DNA of 64,000 bases, taken from NCBI RefSeq assembly GCF_013305725.1, contig NZ_CP047883.1, positions 971,001 through 1,035,000 of the forward strand, read 5' to 3'. Positions within the stretch are counted from its first letter, which is position 1. Every line of letters starts with the position of its first letter. A model generated the notes under the pieces. That model saw only the letters and a list, made by a program, of their open reading frames with translations, was not told where the DNA came from and ran no database searches. This document shows, in pieces, positions 27,265 through 36,026 of the stretch. The position numbers and the translations under genes were made by a program. The stretch is from Streptococcus mitis. Its GTDB lineage: Bacteria > Bacillota > Bacilli > Lactobacillales > Streptococcaceae.

Positions 27265-27644
27265 CAAAAGATTGGAATTTTAATCAACCATTAGAAAGTA
27301 AATCAGAAAATCAAGAAGATCCAGATAAAATTGCGGCCTTATTTGGAAATCATCAAGGAGGTAATGATGTAAATTATGAAGCAGCTTTTCAAAAGCGCAA
27401 ACAAGCACCTGTGACGGAATCAAATTCTAGTTCTAAACCCAAAGTTACAGAGGTTAGAACAGGAAAAGAGACAGATATCACTACAAGTTATCAGCAACAT
27501 CTTAAAAGACTTATTGCGGATAACAATAGCGATATTCAAAGTAGTCAAAAGAAAATTGAAGAGCTACATACGTTGATTGACACAAAGAATAAAGAAAATA
27601 AGAAATTGCAGTCCATTTATGATGCGATTTCCGAATTACACTAA
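27261..27644 (+). CDS. ICE hypothetical protein with C-terminal coiled coil
   Basis: 127 residues. The N-terminal half is polar and probably disordered. The last 50 residues form a coiled coil (SSQKKIEELHTLIDTKNKEN). It is coupled to the preceding gene by a four-base overlap and followed by a strong terminator. It resembles the DUF5945-type genes of Tn5252-like ICEs; the assignment is by position. Role unknown. Confidence 0.65.
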   Translation: MTKDWNFNQPLESKSENQEDPDKIAALFGNHQGGNDVNYEAAFQKRKQAPVTESNSSSKPKVTEVRTGKETDITTSYQQHLKRLIADNNSDIQSSQKKIEELHTLIDTKNKENKKLQSIYDAISELH

Positions 27645-27672
27645 GCAGTCCTGATAGGCTGCTTTTTTTTTT
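27645..27672 (+). terminator. Rho-independent terminator
   Basis: GCAGTCCT and AGGCTGC pair around GAT and are followed by eight T residues. It ends the primase operon. Confidence 0.8.
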
Positions 27673-27684
27673 GAGAGGTTATAG

Positions 27685-27960
27685 ATGTTTACAACATTTT
27701 TTAAGAAAAATCACGACAATAGTGATGTATTTAAAAAGCTAATTCATAGACTATCTGATATGTCTGTCCAAGATCTTGAAAAAATAGACCGACTGCTAGA
27801 TATTATTTTCACTCCAGATCAAGAAACCGAACAGCTAAAAACAGAAGCAACTTACAGAGAAGAAACTTTGGACGACACATTAAAGGAAGCTAAGAACCAA
27901 CTTCATAAAGAACAATTGGAGAAGAATTTAGAGAGATTTAGGAAAAATGGAATGAAATAA
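27685..27960 (+). CDS. 91-aa hypothetical ICE protein
   Basis: A soluble, helical, charged protein (KLIHRLSDMSVQDLEKIDRL; C-terminal LHKEQLEKNLERFRKNGMK). No domain is recognised. It sits alone after the terminator with a GAGAGG ribosome site and just before the second ART-like pair. It may be a structural or DNA-associated accessory protein of the element; this is a guess from charge and size. Confidence 0.6.
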   Translation: MFTTFFKKNHDNSDVFKKLIHRLSDMSVQDLEKIDRLLDIIFTPDQETEQLKTEATYREETLDDTLKEAKNQLHKEQLEKNLERFRKNGMK

Positions 27961-28041
27961 ATGGTTTTATAAAATTTTCTTTTACTTGCATAAAGTCTTG
28001 TGTTATACTTTTAGTATAGACTAGAGAAGGAAGTAAATATT

Positions 28042-28674
28042 TTGGAGTTGACTACCAAGCAGGAAAAGCAACTAGGTCAGACGCAGTGGTTTCATGCTAC
28101 ATTATTGAGACATTTAGAATCCTTAAAAAAAGGAATCGATGTTAAATTTAATTTAGGAAGTGAGCTAGACTTTGGACCTGGTTTCTATATCACACCTGAC
28201 TTTGAACAAGCTAGAAAATTTATTAACAAGCAAGTTGAAGTATTAAATCGAAGCACTTCTAATAATAATATTTTTGACTCAGAAGAAGAAGTAGGAATTA
28301 TAGTAGAATTTCGTATTTCAAATTTTATAGAAATTTTTAAGAACCCTGACTATCATTGTCACTATTTTGCAAAACATAAAAAGTCAGAGTCAGATTTAGA
28401 TTTTGCGGAATTTGTCGTTCAAAATCGGGAAAATCCAGATGAATTACAACACCATTTTGATTTTATCTATGGTGTTCAGACTGATGACAATCCAACCCAA
28501 GCTTTAGCTCGTTTTCGTCAGAATGAAATTACAAAAGAAGAAATGCTTGCTGAGTTTAGAAAACCCTATTCTTTTAAACAATTATCCATTCACAACCAAT
28601 CTTTTTGTGATATAATGAAAATAGAGAAAGTTTATCAATCAAAGACAGGAGAGGAGTTACAAAAATGGCAGTAG
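28042..28674 (+). CDS. DUF3990-like ADP-ribosyltransferase-fold protein (putative toxin), copy 2
   Basis: 210 residues from TTG 28042 (GAAGGAAG site about 12 bases upstream; no better start). WFHATLLRHLESLKKGIDV and LDFGPGFYITPDFEQARKFI parallel copy 1 (WYHGTTSTQVPSLKDGIDV; CDFGIGFYVTSKFVQAVKWA), so the two are diverged paralogues. Copy 2 has HAT where copy 1 has the usual H-G-T. A promoter TTTACT-17-TATACT lies upstream at about 27980-28010. It overlaps its 75-codon partner by ten bases. Toxin role inferred from fold and layout. Confidence 0.6.
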   Translation: MELTTKQEKQLGQTQWFHATLLRHLESLKKGIDVKFNLGSELDFGPGFYITPDFEQARKFINKQVEVLNRSTSNNNIFDSEEEVGIIVEFRISNFIEIFKNPDYHCHYFAKHKKSESDLDFAEFVVQNRENPDELQHHFDFIYGVQTDDNPTQALARFRQNEITKEEMLAEFRKPYSFKQLSIHNQSFCDIMKIEKVYQSKTGEELQKWQ

Positions 28675-28892
28675 TATCGTTGGAAAATAATATTAAACTA
28701 TATAGTTCAGAATTATTTCAAGCACTATTAAAAGCCTCTAATTATAAATTGGATGAGCGTATTGCTCAGACTGTTGCAGAAGGCTATGCTCGTAATCTAG
28801 ATTATTCTGATCCTGAACTGATGCATGTTGGTGTAACTTCGGTTGCTAACAACCTGCTTACAAAAATTAAACAAGAGTATTTTATTGTATAG
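28665..28892 (+). CDS. 75-aa partner of ART-like protein (putative antitoxin), copy 2
   Basis: A small helical protein (SSELFQALLKASNYKLDERI; ends VANNLLTKIKQEYFIV). It starts inside the toxin gene with GAGGAG ten bases upstream, so it is coupled. Only a faint resemblance to the copy 1 partner is visible, mainly in the last helix. No known family. A terminator follows at once, making this a self-contained two-gene unit. Confidence 0.6.
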   Translation: MAVVSLENNIKLYSSELFQALLKASNYKLDERIAQTVAEGYARNLDYSDPELMHVGVTSVANNLLTKIKQEYFIV

Positions 28893-28899
28893 TATTTTG

Positions 28900-28942
28900 A
28901 AAAGCCACCGAAAAAGGAATTACTCTTTAAGGTGGCTTTTTT
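28900..28942 (+). terminator. Terminator of ART-like pair 2
   Basis: AAAAGCCACC and GGTGGCTTTT pair around an AT-rich loop and are followed by TT. It separates the pair from PezAT. Confidence 0.8.
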
Positions 28943-28975
28943 AGAAGTAAAGTTTAGGCTAGAAAAACAACAAAC

Positions 28976-29017
28976 AACGCACCAATTTTGGTGCGTTCTG
29001 CTTTTTTATGCTATAAT
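28976..29017 (+). promoter_or_regulatory. pezAT promoter with PezA-type operator palindrome
   Basis: AACGCACCAA-TT-TTGGTGCGTT is a perfect ten-base-arm palindrome. Its right arm contains the -35 (TTGGTG, 28988-28993). An 18-base spacer leads to TATAAT (29012-29017). A repressor bound here would block the promoter, consistent with autoregulation by PezA, although the binding itself is inferred. Confidence 0.8.
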
Positions 29018-29044
29018 GGATTTAGAAAAATAAAGGAGTTTGCC

Positions 29045-29521
29045 ATGATTGGAAAGAACATAAAATCCTTACGTAAAACACATGACTTAACACAACCCGA
29101 ATTTGCACGGATTGTAGGTATTTCACGAAATAGTCTGAGTCGTTATGAAAATGGAACGAGTTCAGTCTCTACCGAATTAATAGACATCATTTGTCAGAAG
29201 TTTAATGTATCTTATGTCGATATTGTAGGAGAAGATAAAATGCTGAATCCTGTTGAAGACTATGAATTGACTTTAAAAATTGAAATTGTGAAAGAAAGAG
29301 GTGCTAATCTTTTATCTCGACTCTATCGTTATCAAGATAGTCAGGGAATTAGCATTGATGATGAATCTAATCCTTGGATTTTAATGAGTGATGATCTATC
29401 TGACTTGATTCATACGAATATCTATTTAGTAGAAACTTTTGATGAAATAGAGAGATATAGCGGCTATTTGGATGGAATTGAACGTATGTTAGAGATATCT
29501 GAAAAACGGATGGTAGCCTAG
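29045..29521 (+). CDS. pezA: PezA antitoxin / XRE repressor
   Basis: 158 residues. An N-terminal XRE helix-turn-helix (SLRKTHDLTQPEFARIVGIS, NSLSRYENGTSSVSTELID) is followed by a helical domain that binds and neutralises PezT. ATG 29045 has AAAGGAG upstream; an in-frame ATG 19 codons earlier lies in the promoter and is rejected. It overlaps pezT by one base (TAGTG). PezA of the pneumococcal island PPI-1 is the closest known relative by pattern and size (158 residues). Confidence 0.92.
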   Translation: MIGKNIKSLRKTHDLTQPEFARIVGISRNSLSRYENGTSSVSTELIDIICQKFNVSYVDIVGEDKMLNPVEDYELTLKIEIVKERGANLLSRLYRYQDSQGISIDDESNPWILMSDDLSDLIHTNIYLVETFDEIERYSGYLDGIERMLEISEKRMVA

Positions 29522-30279
29522 TGGAAATCCAAGATTATACTGACAGTGAATTCAAACATGCTCTAGCACGGAATCTTCGTTCACTGACAAGAGGAAAAAA
29601 GTCCAGTAAGCAACCTATAGCGATTTTGCTCGGAGGGCAAAGTGGTGCCGGTAAGACTACAATTCATCGAATTAAACAGAAAGAATTTCAAGGAAATATT
29701 GTTATCATAGATGGAGATAGTTTTCGTTCTCAGCATCCACACTATTTAGAACTTCAGCAAGAATATGGCAAAGACAGTGTTGAATACACCAAATATTTTG
29801 CAGGTAAAATGGTAGAGTCTTTAGTAAGAGAATTGAGTCATTTGGGATACAATCTTTTGATAGAGGGAACTTTACGAACTATTGATGTTCCAAAGAAAAC
29901 AGCACAACTCTTGAAAAGTAGGGGATATGAAATACAATTAGCCTTGATTGCGACAAAGCCTAAGCTGTCCTATCTGAGCACCCTTATCCGATACGAAGAA
30001 CTGTACGCTATTAACCCAAATCAAGCACGCGCAACTCCAAAAGAACATCATGATTTCATTGTAAATCATCTAGTTGATAATACACGACAATTGGAAGAAC
30101 TAGCTATCTTTGAAAGAATTCAAATTTACCAACGAGATAGAGGTTGTGTATATGATTCAAGAGAAGATAAAATTTCAGCAGCAGATATTCTTCAAGAGTT
30201 ACTGTTTGGGGAGTGGAGTCAGGTAGAGAAAGAGATGCTTAAATCTGGAGAAGAAAGATTTAAAGATTTAACTAATTGA
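29521..30279 (+). CDS. pezT: PezT zeta-type toxin (UDP-GlcNAc kinase)
   Basis: 252 residues from GTG 29521. Zeta toxins phosphorylate UDP-N-acetylglucosamine and block wall synthesis. The Walker A motif GGQSGAGKTT is at residues about 38-47, the catalytic IDGDSFRSQHP at about 65-75, and the nucleotide-binding GTLRTIDVP near 120. The length equals that of pneumococcal PezT. It is coupled to pezA. It stabilises the element by post-segregational killing. Confidence 0.92.
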   Translation: MEIQDYTDSEFKHALARNLRSLTRGKKSSKQPIAILLGGQSGAGKTTIHRIKQKEFQGNIVIIDGDSFRSQHPHYLELQQEYGKDSVEYTKYFAGKMVESLVRELSHLGYNLLIEGTLRTIDVPKKTAQLLKSRGYEIQLALIATKPKLSYLSTLIRYEELYAINPNQARATPKEHHDFIVNHLVDNTRQLEELAIFERIQIYQRDRGCVYDSREDKISAADILQELLFGEWSQVEKEMLKSGEERFKDLTN

Positions 30280-30674
30280 AATAGTTGTTAGAACACAAAT
30301 TTTAAAATATAGTCTACTTATAACTTTTGTTAGTTGTTTAATTAAGGTGGGCGAAAATTTTTTAGAACCAAAAAACGCATAATCTCAGGTGTTGAAAAAC
30401 TTGAAATTATGCGTTTTCTTGTGGGAAGATTTACTCCATTTTCTTCAGGAATTGAGATTTTGCCCATCTCTTTTTATTATATTTAAGGATATTTGAAAGA
30501 TATATTTTAGAAAAACAATTATGGAGTTCTTAAATACAGAATATATTATAAATGCTGATTCAAAGTGAAGTTTTATATGTTTTTTGATTTTGTTGAGCAT
30601 AAAATCTATTAACTAAATTCGAACTACAAAAATTAATTTTAGATGAACTAAACTGTAGGCTTTGGAAAGTTCTC
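30280..30674. other. Noncoding stretch with nested inverted repeats
   Basis: There is no gene. A strong hairpin at 30370-30420 (AAAACGCATAAT / ATTATGCGTTTT) is enclosed by an imperfect outer pair (GTGGGCGAAAAT at about 30347 and ATTTTGCCCATC at about 30457), each with a U-run. It can terminate pezAT. The right part, next to the tyrosine recombinase gene, is AT-rich and may contain that enzyme's crossover site. Confidence 0.5.
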
Positions 30675-31571
30675 TTATTCGATTTCAGAATGAATCGCTG
30701 ATACAGGATTAAAAGAACTAAGTATTTCTTTTTGTTTTGAATGAGATACGTGAGTATAGATTTGTGTGATTGATATAGAACTGTGTCCAAGAATTTGTTG
30801 AATGTATCGAATATCTACATCATTATCTAGAAGCATTGTCGCAAAGCTATGTCTAAACATATGTGGTGTAATAGTTTTAGATAAGCTATTTTGTTCAACG
30901 ATTCTCTTTATAACTAAACGTACACTTTGCTCTGACAATGGTTTAAGAGAATGTTTCCCTGGAAACAAGAAATCATTTGATTCATTTCTTGTTTTATTTA
31001 TATATGTTTCTAATAAATTGAATGTTTTTTGATCTCCTAAAAATAGGATACGTTCTTTCTTACCCTTTCCTATAATATGGAGTGTCTTATTGGAAAGATT
31101 AATATCTTTGAGATGAATGTGGCAAAGTTCAGAAATTCTGATGCCTGTTGAAAGTAAAAGTGAAATAATTAGTAGATTTCTTTCAGCGTGTTGTTTTTGA
31201 TAGTCAGTTTTAGATACAATTACTTTCCGTTCTAAATATATAAAAATGCTTTTCAGAATGTCATACGGAATCGTTTTAGGCAATACTTTTTCAGTTCTAA
31301 ATTGAAAGCGCAATTGATTGAAGGGATTCTCTTCAATTATGTTCTGGTATTTTAGATAGTTATAAAACACCTTCATACAAGCAATTTTTCTTCTTAATGT
31401 ATTCGTTTTTATGTTAGATCGTGTCAACTGTTCTATATAGGATTCGACATTATCATAGTCTGAGTTATAAAATTGCATAAGATCATTCTTATAAGCGCGA
31501 ATCGTGTGCGAACTCAAACGCTTATGAGTTTTGCAATAATCTAAGTAAGTAGAAATAAGTTTATAATCCAT
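30675..31571 (-). CDS. Tyrosine recombinase (XerC/D-like)
   Basis: 298 residues. There is an N-terminal SAM-like core-binding domain (SAYLDYC-type helix, SSHTIRAYKNDLMQF). A catalytic domain follows with LLLSTGIRISELCHIHLKDI (Arg I), GKGKKERILFLG (Lys), PHMFRHSFATMLL (His-x-x-Arg) and LGHSSISITQIYTHVS (His and Tyr nucleophile), so all catalytic residues are present. ATG 31571 follows AAAGGAG; an earlier ATG lacks a site. It is smaller than Tn916-type integrases. It is divergent from a PLP-enzyme gene across a 90-base promoter containing an inverted repeat. It may be an orphan integrase or an invertase. Confidence 0.9.
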   Translation of the reverse strand: MDYKLISTYLDYCKTHKRLSSHTIRAYKNDLMQFYNSDYDNVESYIEQLTRSNIKTNTLRRKIACMKVFYNYLKYQNIIEENPFNQLRFQFRTEKVLPKTIPYDILKSIFIYLERKVIVSKTDYQKQHAERNLLIISLLLSTGIRISELCHIHLKDINLSNKTLHIIGKGKKERILFLGDQKTFNLLETYINKTRNESNDFLFPGKHSLKPLSEQSVRLVIKRIVEQNSLSKTITPHMFRHSFATMLLDNDVDIRYIQQILGHSSISITQIYTHVSHSKQKEILSSFNPVSAIHSEIE

Positions 31572-31629
31572 AAAAATCTCCTTTATCAATAATCATGCTA
31601 TTATAAACCTATTTAGGTGCTTTGTATAG

Positions 31630-31648
31630 CGATAATAAATTGTTATCG
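31630..31648. promoter_or_regulatory. Inverted repeat in divergent recombinase/SHMT-like promoter
   Basis: CGATAA and TTATCG are separated by seven bases (CGATAATAAATTGTTATCG). It lies just upstream of the AGGAG and GTG of the SHMT-like gene. It could be an operator or a recombinase arm or core site. Confidence 0.45.
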
Positions 31649-31661
31649 ATAGGAGAAGTCA

Positions 31662-32284
31662 GTGTATAAAATTAATAAATTTGAAGGTGAAATCTATCAG
31701 AAGTTAAATAAAATTCTTGATTCATATAACCAAGAACAGAATAGCGTAATAAATCTTGCTGCATGTATTAGCTATCCATTCACCGAAGTATTAGAGATTC
31801 AAAGTTTCCCTCTCGCTACTCTGCCAACAGAGGGAGCTGTTGAAAAACGCTTTTTTCCTCATTGTACTTCATTGGATAATATTGAAATATATTCAGAAGA
31901 ATTGTGTCTTCAACTTTTTGATTTAAATCCTGGTGATTATAGAGTTAATGTGCAACCACATTCAGGAACTCAGGCTAACCAAATAGTCTATAATTGTGTT
32001 TTAGAAAGTGACGATTATATTTTATCGTTATCTCCAAAAGACGGAGGACATATTTCACACACTTATACAGGCAAAGGTACTGTAAAATATTATCACTTAG
32101 ATCATGATTTAAATATTGATTATATCGAATTAAAGGAATTATTAGATAAATATAAACCTAAATTGATTATTATTGGTGCTTCATCGTATGGAAATGAATT
32201 TAATTATCAACAAATTTATGAAATTATAAAAGAGGTTAGCCCCAATACCCTTATTTTAGCGGATATTTGCCATAGTGTTTTATA
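31662..32284 (+). pseudogene. Serine/glycine hydroxymethyltransferase-like PLP enzyme, 5' part
   Basis: The GTG start at 31662 has AGGAG seven bases before it. About 207 codons remain of a roughly 410-residue fold-type I enzyme. Motifs typical of GlyA are GAVEKRFFPHCTSLDNIE, VNVQPHSGTQANQIVYN, GGHISHTYTG and LIIIGASSYGNEFNY. The sequence fuses after ILADICHS with Tn916 orf14 DNA, before the PLP lysine, so it is inactive. It is diverged from housekeeping GlyA, which suggests a specialised paralogue. It is divergent from a tyrosine recombinase. Confidence 0.8.
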
Positions 32285-32704
32285 TATTATGGCAAAGCTA
32301 CATATCTTGTCACAACAGAGTTTAATGATGATACAGTACAAGCCATCATGGACGAAGCTCTGAAATTTGAAGGCTGGAAGTATGTCTATGGCGGAGCTTC
32401 CCCGACTACCTCTTTTGATTGTAGCGGACTGACACAATGGACGTATGGAAAAGCTGGAATCAACTTACCACGAACAGCACAACAGCAATATGATGTAACC
32501 CGGCATATCCCATTATTGGAAGCAAAAGCCGGCGATTTGGTTTTCTTTCATTCTACCTATAACGCTGGCTCTTATATTACTCATGTTGGGATATACCTTG
32601 GCAATAACCGTATGTTTCATGCAGGCGACCCAATCGGTTATGCCGACTTAACAAGCCCCTACTGGCAACAGCATTTAGTGGGAGCAGGACGAATCAAACA
32701 ATGA
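32285..32704 (+). pseudogene. Tn916 orf14, 3' fragment (NlpC/P60 domain)
   Basis: The remaining frame (TVQAIMDEALKFEGWKYVYG, then TSFDCSGLTQWTYGKAGINL, then ITHVGIYLGNNRMFHAGDP) is a complete NlpC/P60 endopeptidase domain with catalytic Cys and His. The membrane and lysozyme parts of the usual 333-residue protein are gone. An ATG at 32348 could start a 118-residue cytoplasmic fragment, without a good ribosome site. The 5' end is replaced by the SHMT-like gene. Confidence 0.85.
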
Positions 32705-33633
32705 GAAAGGAAGATTTAATGATGAAATTTAGAAAAAATCAGAATAAAGAAAAACAGATACCAAAGGAAAAGAAACCTCGTGTCTATAAGGTCAATCCTC
32801 ATAAAAAGGTTGTGATTGCCTTGTGGGTACTTTTAGGGCTTAGTTTCAGCTTTGCGATATTCAAGCACTTTACAGCTATAGATACTCATACTATTCACGA
32901 AACAACTATCATAGAAAAGGAATACGTTGATACTCATCATGTAGAAAATTTTGTAGAGAACTTTGCGAAAGTCTACTATTCATGGGAGCAATCCGATAAG
33001 TCCATTGATAATCGAATGGAAAGTCTAAAAGGCTATCTGACAGATGAACTTCAAGCTCTCAATGTTGATACAGTACGCAAAGATATTCCTGTATCGTCTT
33101 CTGTAAGAGGATTTCAGATATGGACGGTAGAGCCAACTGGCGACAATGAGTTTAATGTAACCTACAGTGTAGACCAGCTCATTACAGAGGGAGAAAATAC
33201 AAAGACCGTCCACTCTGCTTATATAGTGAGTGTCTATGTAGATGGTTCTGGAAATATGGTACTGGTTAAGAATCCGACCATTACCAACATACCTAAGAAA
33301 TCAAGTTATAAACCAAAAGCCATTGAAAGTGAGGGGACGGTTGATTCCATTACAACCAATGAAATCAATGAGTTTTTAACGACGTTCTTCAAGCTCTATC
33401 CTACAGCGACAGCCAGTGAACTTTCCTACTATGTGAATGACGGGATATTAAAACCAATCGGAAAAGAGTACATCTTTCAAGAACTGGTAAATCCTATTCA
33501 CAATCGTAAGGATAATCAAGTCACGGTATCGCTGACAGTGGAGTATATCGACCAGCAGACCAAAGCAACGCAGGTATCTCAATTTGATTTGGTACTTGAA
33601 AAGAACGGGAGTAATTGGAAGATTATAGAATAA
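32701..33633 (+). CDS. Tn916 Orf13, TcpC-like conjugation protein
   Basis: 310 residues from the ATG overlapping the orf14 stop; an ATG at 32719 has the better ribosome site (AAGGA). One membrane anchor lies at about residues 39-57 (VVIALWVLLGLSFSFAIF). Two NTF2-like domains follow (VENFVENFAKVYYSWEQ and ITTNEINEFLTTFFKLYPTA), as in TcpC of pCW3 and VirB8. It is part of the mating channel in a full Tn916. With the rest of the channel genes missing it is probably functionless here. Confidence 0.9.
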   Translation: MRKEDLMMKFRKNQNKEKQIPKEKKPRVYKVNPHKKVVIALWVLLGLSFSFAIFKHFTAIDTHTIHETTIIEKEYVDTHHVENFVENFAKVYYSWEQSDKSIDNRMESLKGYLTDELQALNVDTVRKDIPVSSSVRGFQIWTVEPTGDNEFNVTYSVDQLITEGENTKTVHSAYIVSVYVDGSGNMVLVKNPTITNIPKKSSYKPKAIESEGTVDSITTNEINEFLTTFFKLYPTATASELSYYVNDGILKPIGKEYIFQELVNPIHNRKDNQVTVSLTVEYIDQQTKATQVSQFDLVLEKNGSNWKIIE

Positions 33634-33702
33634 CAAATATTGGTACATTATTACAGCTATTTTGTAATCACGTACTCTCTTTGATAAAAAATTGGAGATT
33701 CC

Positions 33703-33731
33703 TTGACAAATATGCTCTTACGTGCTATTAT
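33703..33731 (+). promoter_or_regulatory. tet(M) promoter
   Basis: TTGACA (33703-33708), a 17-base spacer and TATTAT (33726-33731) form a near-consensus promoter. It precedes the leader region of tet(M) by 30 bases and is at the position of the known Tn916 Ptet. Confidence 0.88.
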
Positions 33732-33762
33732 TTAAGTATCTATTTAAAAGGAGTTAATAAAT

Positions 33763-33786
33763 ATGCGGCAAGGTATTCTTAAATAA
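33763..33786 (+). CDS. Short leader ORF in tet(M) 5' region
   Basis: ATG CGG CAA GGT ATT CTT AAA TAA encodes MRQGILK after an AAAGGAG site. The segment GGTATTCTTAAA pairs with TTTAAGAATACC at about 33857-33870, so translating this peptide would disrupt an RNA stem. A role in attenuation is plausible but less well known than that of the orf12 peptide. Confidence 0.5.
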   Translation: MRQGILK

Positions 33787-33907
33787 ACTGTCAATTTGAT
33801 AGTGGGAACAAATAATTGGATGTCCTTTTTTAGGAGGGCTTAGTTTTTTGTACCCAGTTTAAGAATACCTTTATCATGTGATTCTAAAGTATCCGGAGAA
33901 TATCTGT

Positions 33908-33994
33908 ATGCTTTGTATGCCTATGGTTATGCATAAAAATCCCAGTGATAAAAGTATTTATCACTGGGATTTTTATGCCCTTTTGGGTTTTTGA
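33908..33994 (+). CDS. Tn916 Orf12, tet(M) leader peptide
   Basis: A 28-codon ORF starting MLCMPMVMHKNPSDK and ending just before the tet(M) ribosome site. It overlaps the large terminator hairpin. In Tn916, tetracycline raises charged tRNA and ribosome occupancy on this leader, so the terminator is bypassed and tet(M) plus downstream genes are transcribed. The peptide matches the known one apart from possible single substitutions. Confidence 0.88.
   Translation: MLCMPMVMHKNPSDKSIYHWDFYALLGF
33935..33974 (+). terminator. tet(M) attenuator hairpin
   Basis: AAAAATCCCAGTGATAAA and TTTATCACTGGGATTTTT form an 18-bp perfect stem with a four-base loop and U-run. It lies within the leader peptide gene and is the known regulatory terminator of tet(M). 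Confidence 0.9.
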
Positions 33995-34009
33995 ATGGAG
34001 GAAAATCAC

Positions 34010-35929
34010 ATGAAAATTATTAATATTGGAGTTTTAGCTCATGTTGATGCAGGAAAAACTACCTTAACAGAAAGCTTATTATATAACAGTGGAGCGATTA
34101 CAGAATTAGGAAGCGTGGACAAAGGTACAACGAGGACGGATAATACGCTTTTAGAACGTCAGAGAGGAATTACAATTCAGACAGGAATAACCTCTTTTCA
34201 GTGGGAAAATACGAAGGTGAACATCATAGACACGCCAGGACATATGGATTTCTTAGCAGAAGTATATCGTTCATTATCAGTTTTAGATGGGGCAATTCTA
34301 CTGATTTCTGCAAAAGATGGCGTACAAGCACAAACTCGTATATTATTTCATGCACTTAGGAAAATGGGGATTCCCACAATCTTTTTTATCAATAAGATTG
34401 ACCAAAATGGAATTGATTTATCAACGGTTTATCAGGATATTAAAGAGAAACTTTCTGCCGAAATTGTAATCAAACAGAAGGTAGAACTGTATCCTAATAT
34501 GTGTGTGACGAACTTTACCGAATCTGAACAATGGGATACGGTAATAGAGGGAAACGATGACCTTTTAGAGAAATATATGTCCGGTAAATCATTAGAAGCA
34601 TTGGAACTCGAACAAGAGGAAAGCATAAGATTTCAGAATTGTTCTCTGTTCCCTGTTTATCACGGAAGTGCAAAAAACAATATAGGGATTGATAACCTTA
34701 TAGAAGTGATTACGAATAAATTTTATTCATCAACACATCGAGGTCAGTCTGAACTTTGCGGAAAAGTTTTCAAAATTGAGTATTCGGAAAAAAGACAGCG
34801 TCTTGCATATATACGTCTTTATAGTGGAGTACTACATTTACGAGATTCGGTTAGAATATCGGAAAAGGAAAAAATAAAAATTACAGAAATGTATACTTCA
34901 ATAAATGGTGAATTATGTAAAATTGATAAGGCTTATTCCGGGGAAATTGTTATTTTGCAAAATGAGTTTTTGAAGTTAAATAGTGTTCTTGGAGATACAA
35001 AACTATTGCCACAGAGAAAAAAGATTGAAAATCCGCACCCTCTACTACAAACAACTGTTGAACCGAGTAAACCTGAACAGAGAGAAATGTTGCTTGATGC
35101 CCTTTTGGAAATCTCAGATAGTGATCCGCTTCTACGATATTACGTGGATTCTACGACACATGAAATTATACTTTCTTTCTTAGGGAAAGTACAAATGGAA
35201 GTGATTAGTGCACTGTTGCAAGAAAAGTATCATGTGGAGATAGAACTAAAAGAGCCTACAGTCATTTATATAGAGAGACCGTTAAAAAATGCAGAATATA
35301 CCATTCACATCGAAGTGCCGCCAAATCCTTTCTGGGCTTCCATTGGTCTATCTGTAGCACAGCTTCCATTAGGGAGCGGAGTACAGTATGAGAGCTCGGT
35401 TTCTCTTGGATACTTAAATCAATCGTTTCAAAATGCAGTTATGGAGGGGATACGCTATGGCTGTGAACAAGGATTGTATGGTTGGAATGTGACGGACTGT
35501 AAAATCTGTTTTAAGTATGGCTTATACTATAGCCCTGTTAGTACCCCAGCAGATTTTCGGATGCTTGCTCCTATTGTATTGGAACAAGTCTTAAAAAAAG
35601 CTGGAACAGAATTGTTAGAGCCATATCTTAGTTTTAAAATTTATGCGCCACAGGAATATCTTTCACGAGCATACAACGATGCTCCTAAATATTGTGCGAA
35701 CATCGTAGACACTCAATTGAAAAATAATGAGGTCATTCTTAGTGGAGAAATCCCTGCTCGGTGTATTCAAGAATATCGTAGTGATTTAACTTTCTTTACA
35801 AATGGACGTAGTGTTTGTTTAACAGAGTTAAAAGGGTACCATGTTACTACCGGTGAACCTGTTTGCCAGCCCCGTCGTCCAAATAGTCGGATAGATAAAG
35901 TACGATATATGTTCAATAAAATAACTTAG
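34010..35929 (+). CDS. tet(M): Tetracycline ribosomal protection protein Tet(M)
   Basis: A 639-residue translational GTPase that releases tetracycline from the 30S subunit. The start [20 protein letters not shown] has GGAGG upstream; an ATG five codons earlier is not used in known tet(M). G motifs: AHVDAGKTT (G1), RGITIQTG (G2), DTPGHMDF (G3), NKIDQNG (G4). Domain IV and C-terminal sequences are complete, ending [11 protein letters not shown]. The length equals that of the Tn916 protein and no disruption is seen. Expression is controlled by the leader attenuator. Confidence 0.97.
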   Translation: MKIINIGVLAHVDAGKTTLTESLLYNSGAITELGSVDKGTTRTDNTLLERQRGITIQTGITSFQWENTKVNIIDTPGHMDFLAEVYRSLSVLDGAILLISAKDGVQAQTRILFHALRKMGIPTIFFINKIDQNGIDLSTVYQDIKEKLSAEIVIKQKVELYPNMCVTNFTESEQWDTVIEGNDDLLEKYMSGKSLEALELEQEESIRFQNCSLFPVYHGSAKNNIGIDNLIEVITNKFYSSTHRGQSELCGKVFKIEYSEKRQRLAYIRLYSGVLHLRDSVRISEKEKIKITEMYTSINGELCKIDKAYSGEIVILQNEFLKLNSVLGDTKLLPQRKKIENPHPLLQTTVEPSKPEQREMLLDALLEISDSDPLLRYYVDSTTHEIILSFLGKVQMEVISALLQEKYHVEIELKEPTVIYIERPLKNAEYTIHIEVPPNPFWASIGLSVAQLPLGSGVQYESSVSLGYLNQSFQNAVMEGIRYGCEQGLYGWNVTDCKICFKYGLYYSPVSTPADFRMLAPIVLEQVLKKAGTELLEPYLSFKIYAPQEYLSRAYNDAPKYCANIVDTQLKNNEVILSGEIPARCIQEYRSDLTFFTNGRSVCLTELKGYHVTTGEPVCQPRRPNSRIDKVRYMFNKIT

Positions 35930-36026
35930 TGTATTTTATGTTGTTATATAAATATGGTTTCTTGTTAAATAAGATGAAATATTCTTTAATAAAGATTTGA
36001 ATTAAAGTGTAAAGGAGGAGATAGTT

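Noticed and set aside
34432..34626. Antisense ORF in tet(M)
   Set aside because: Shadow of a strongly biased coding frame.
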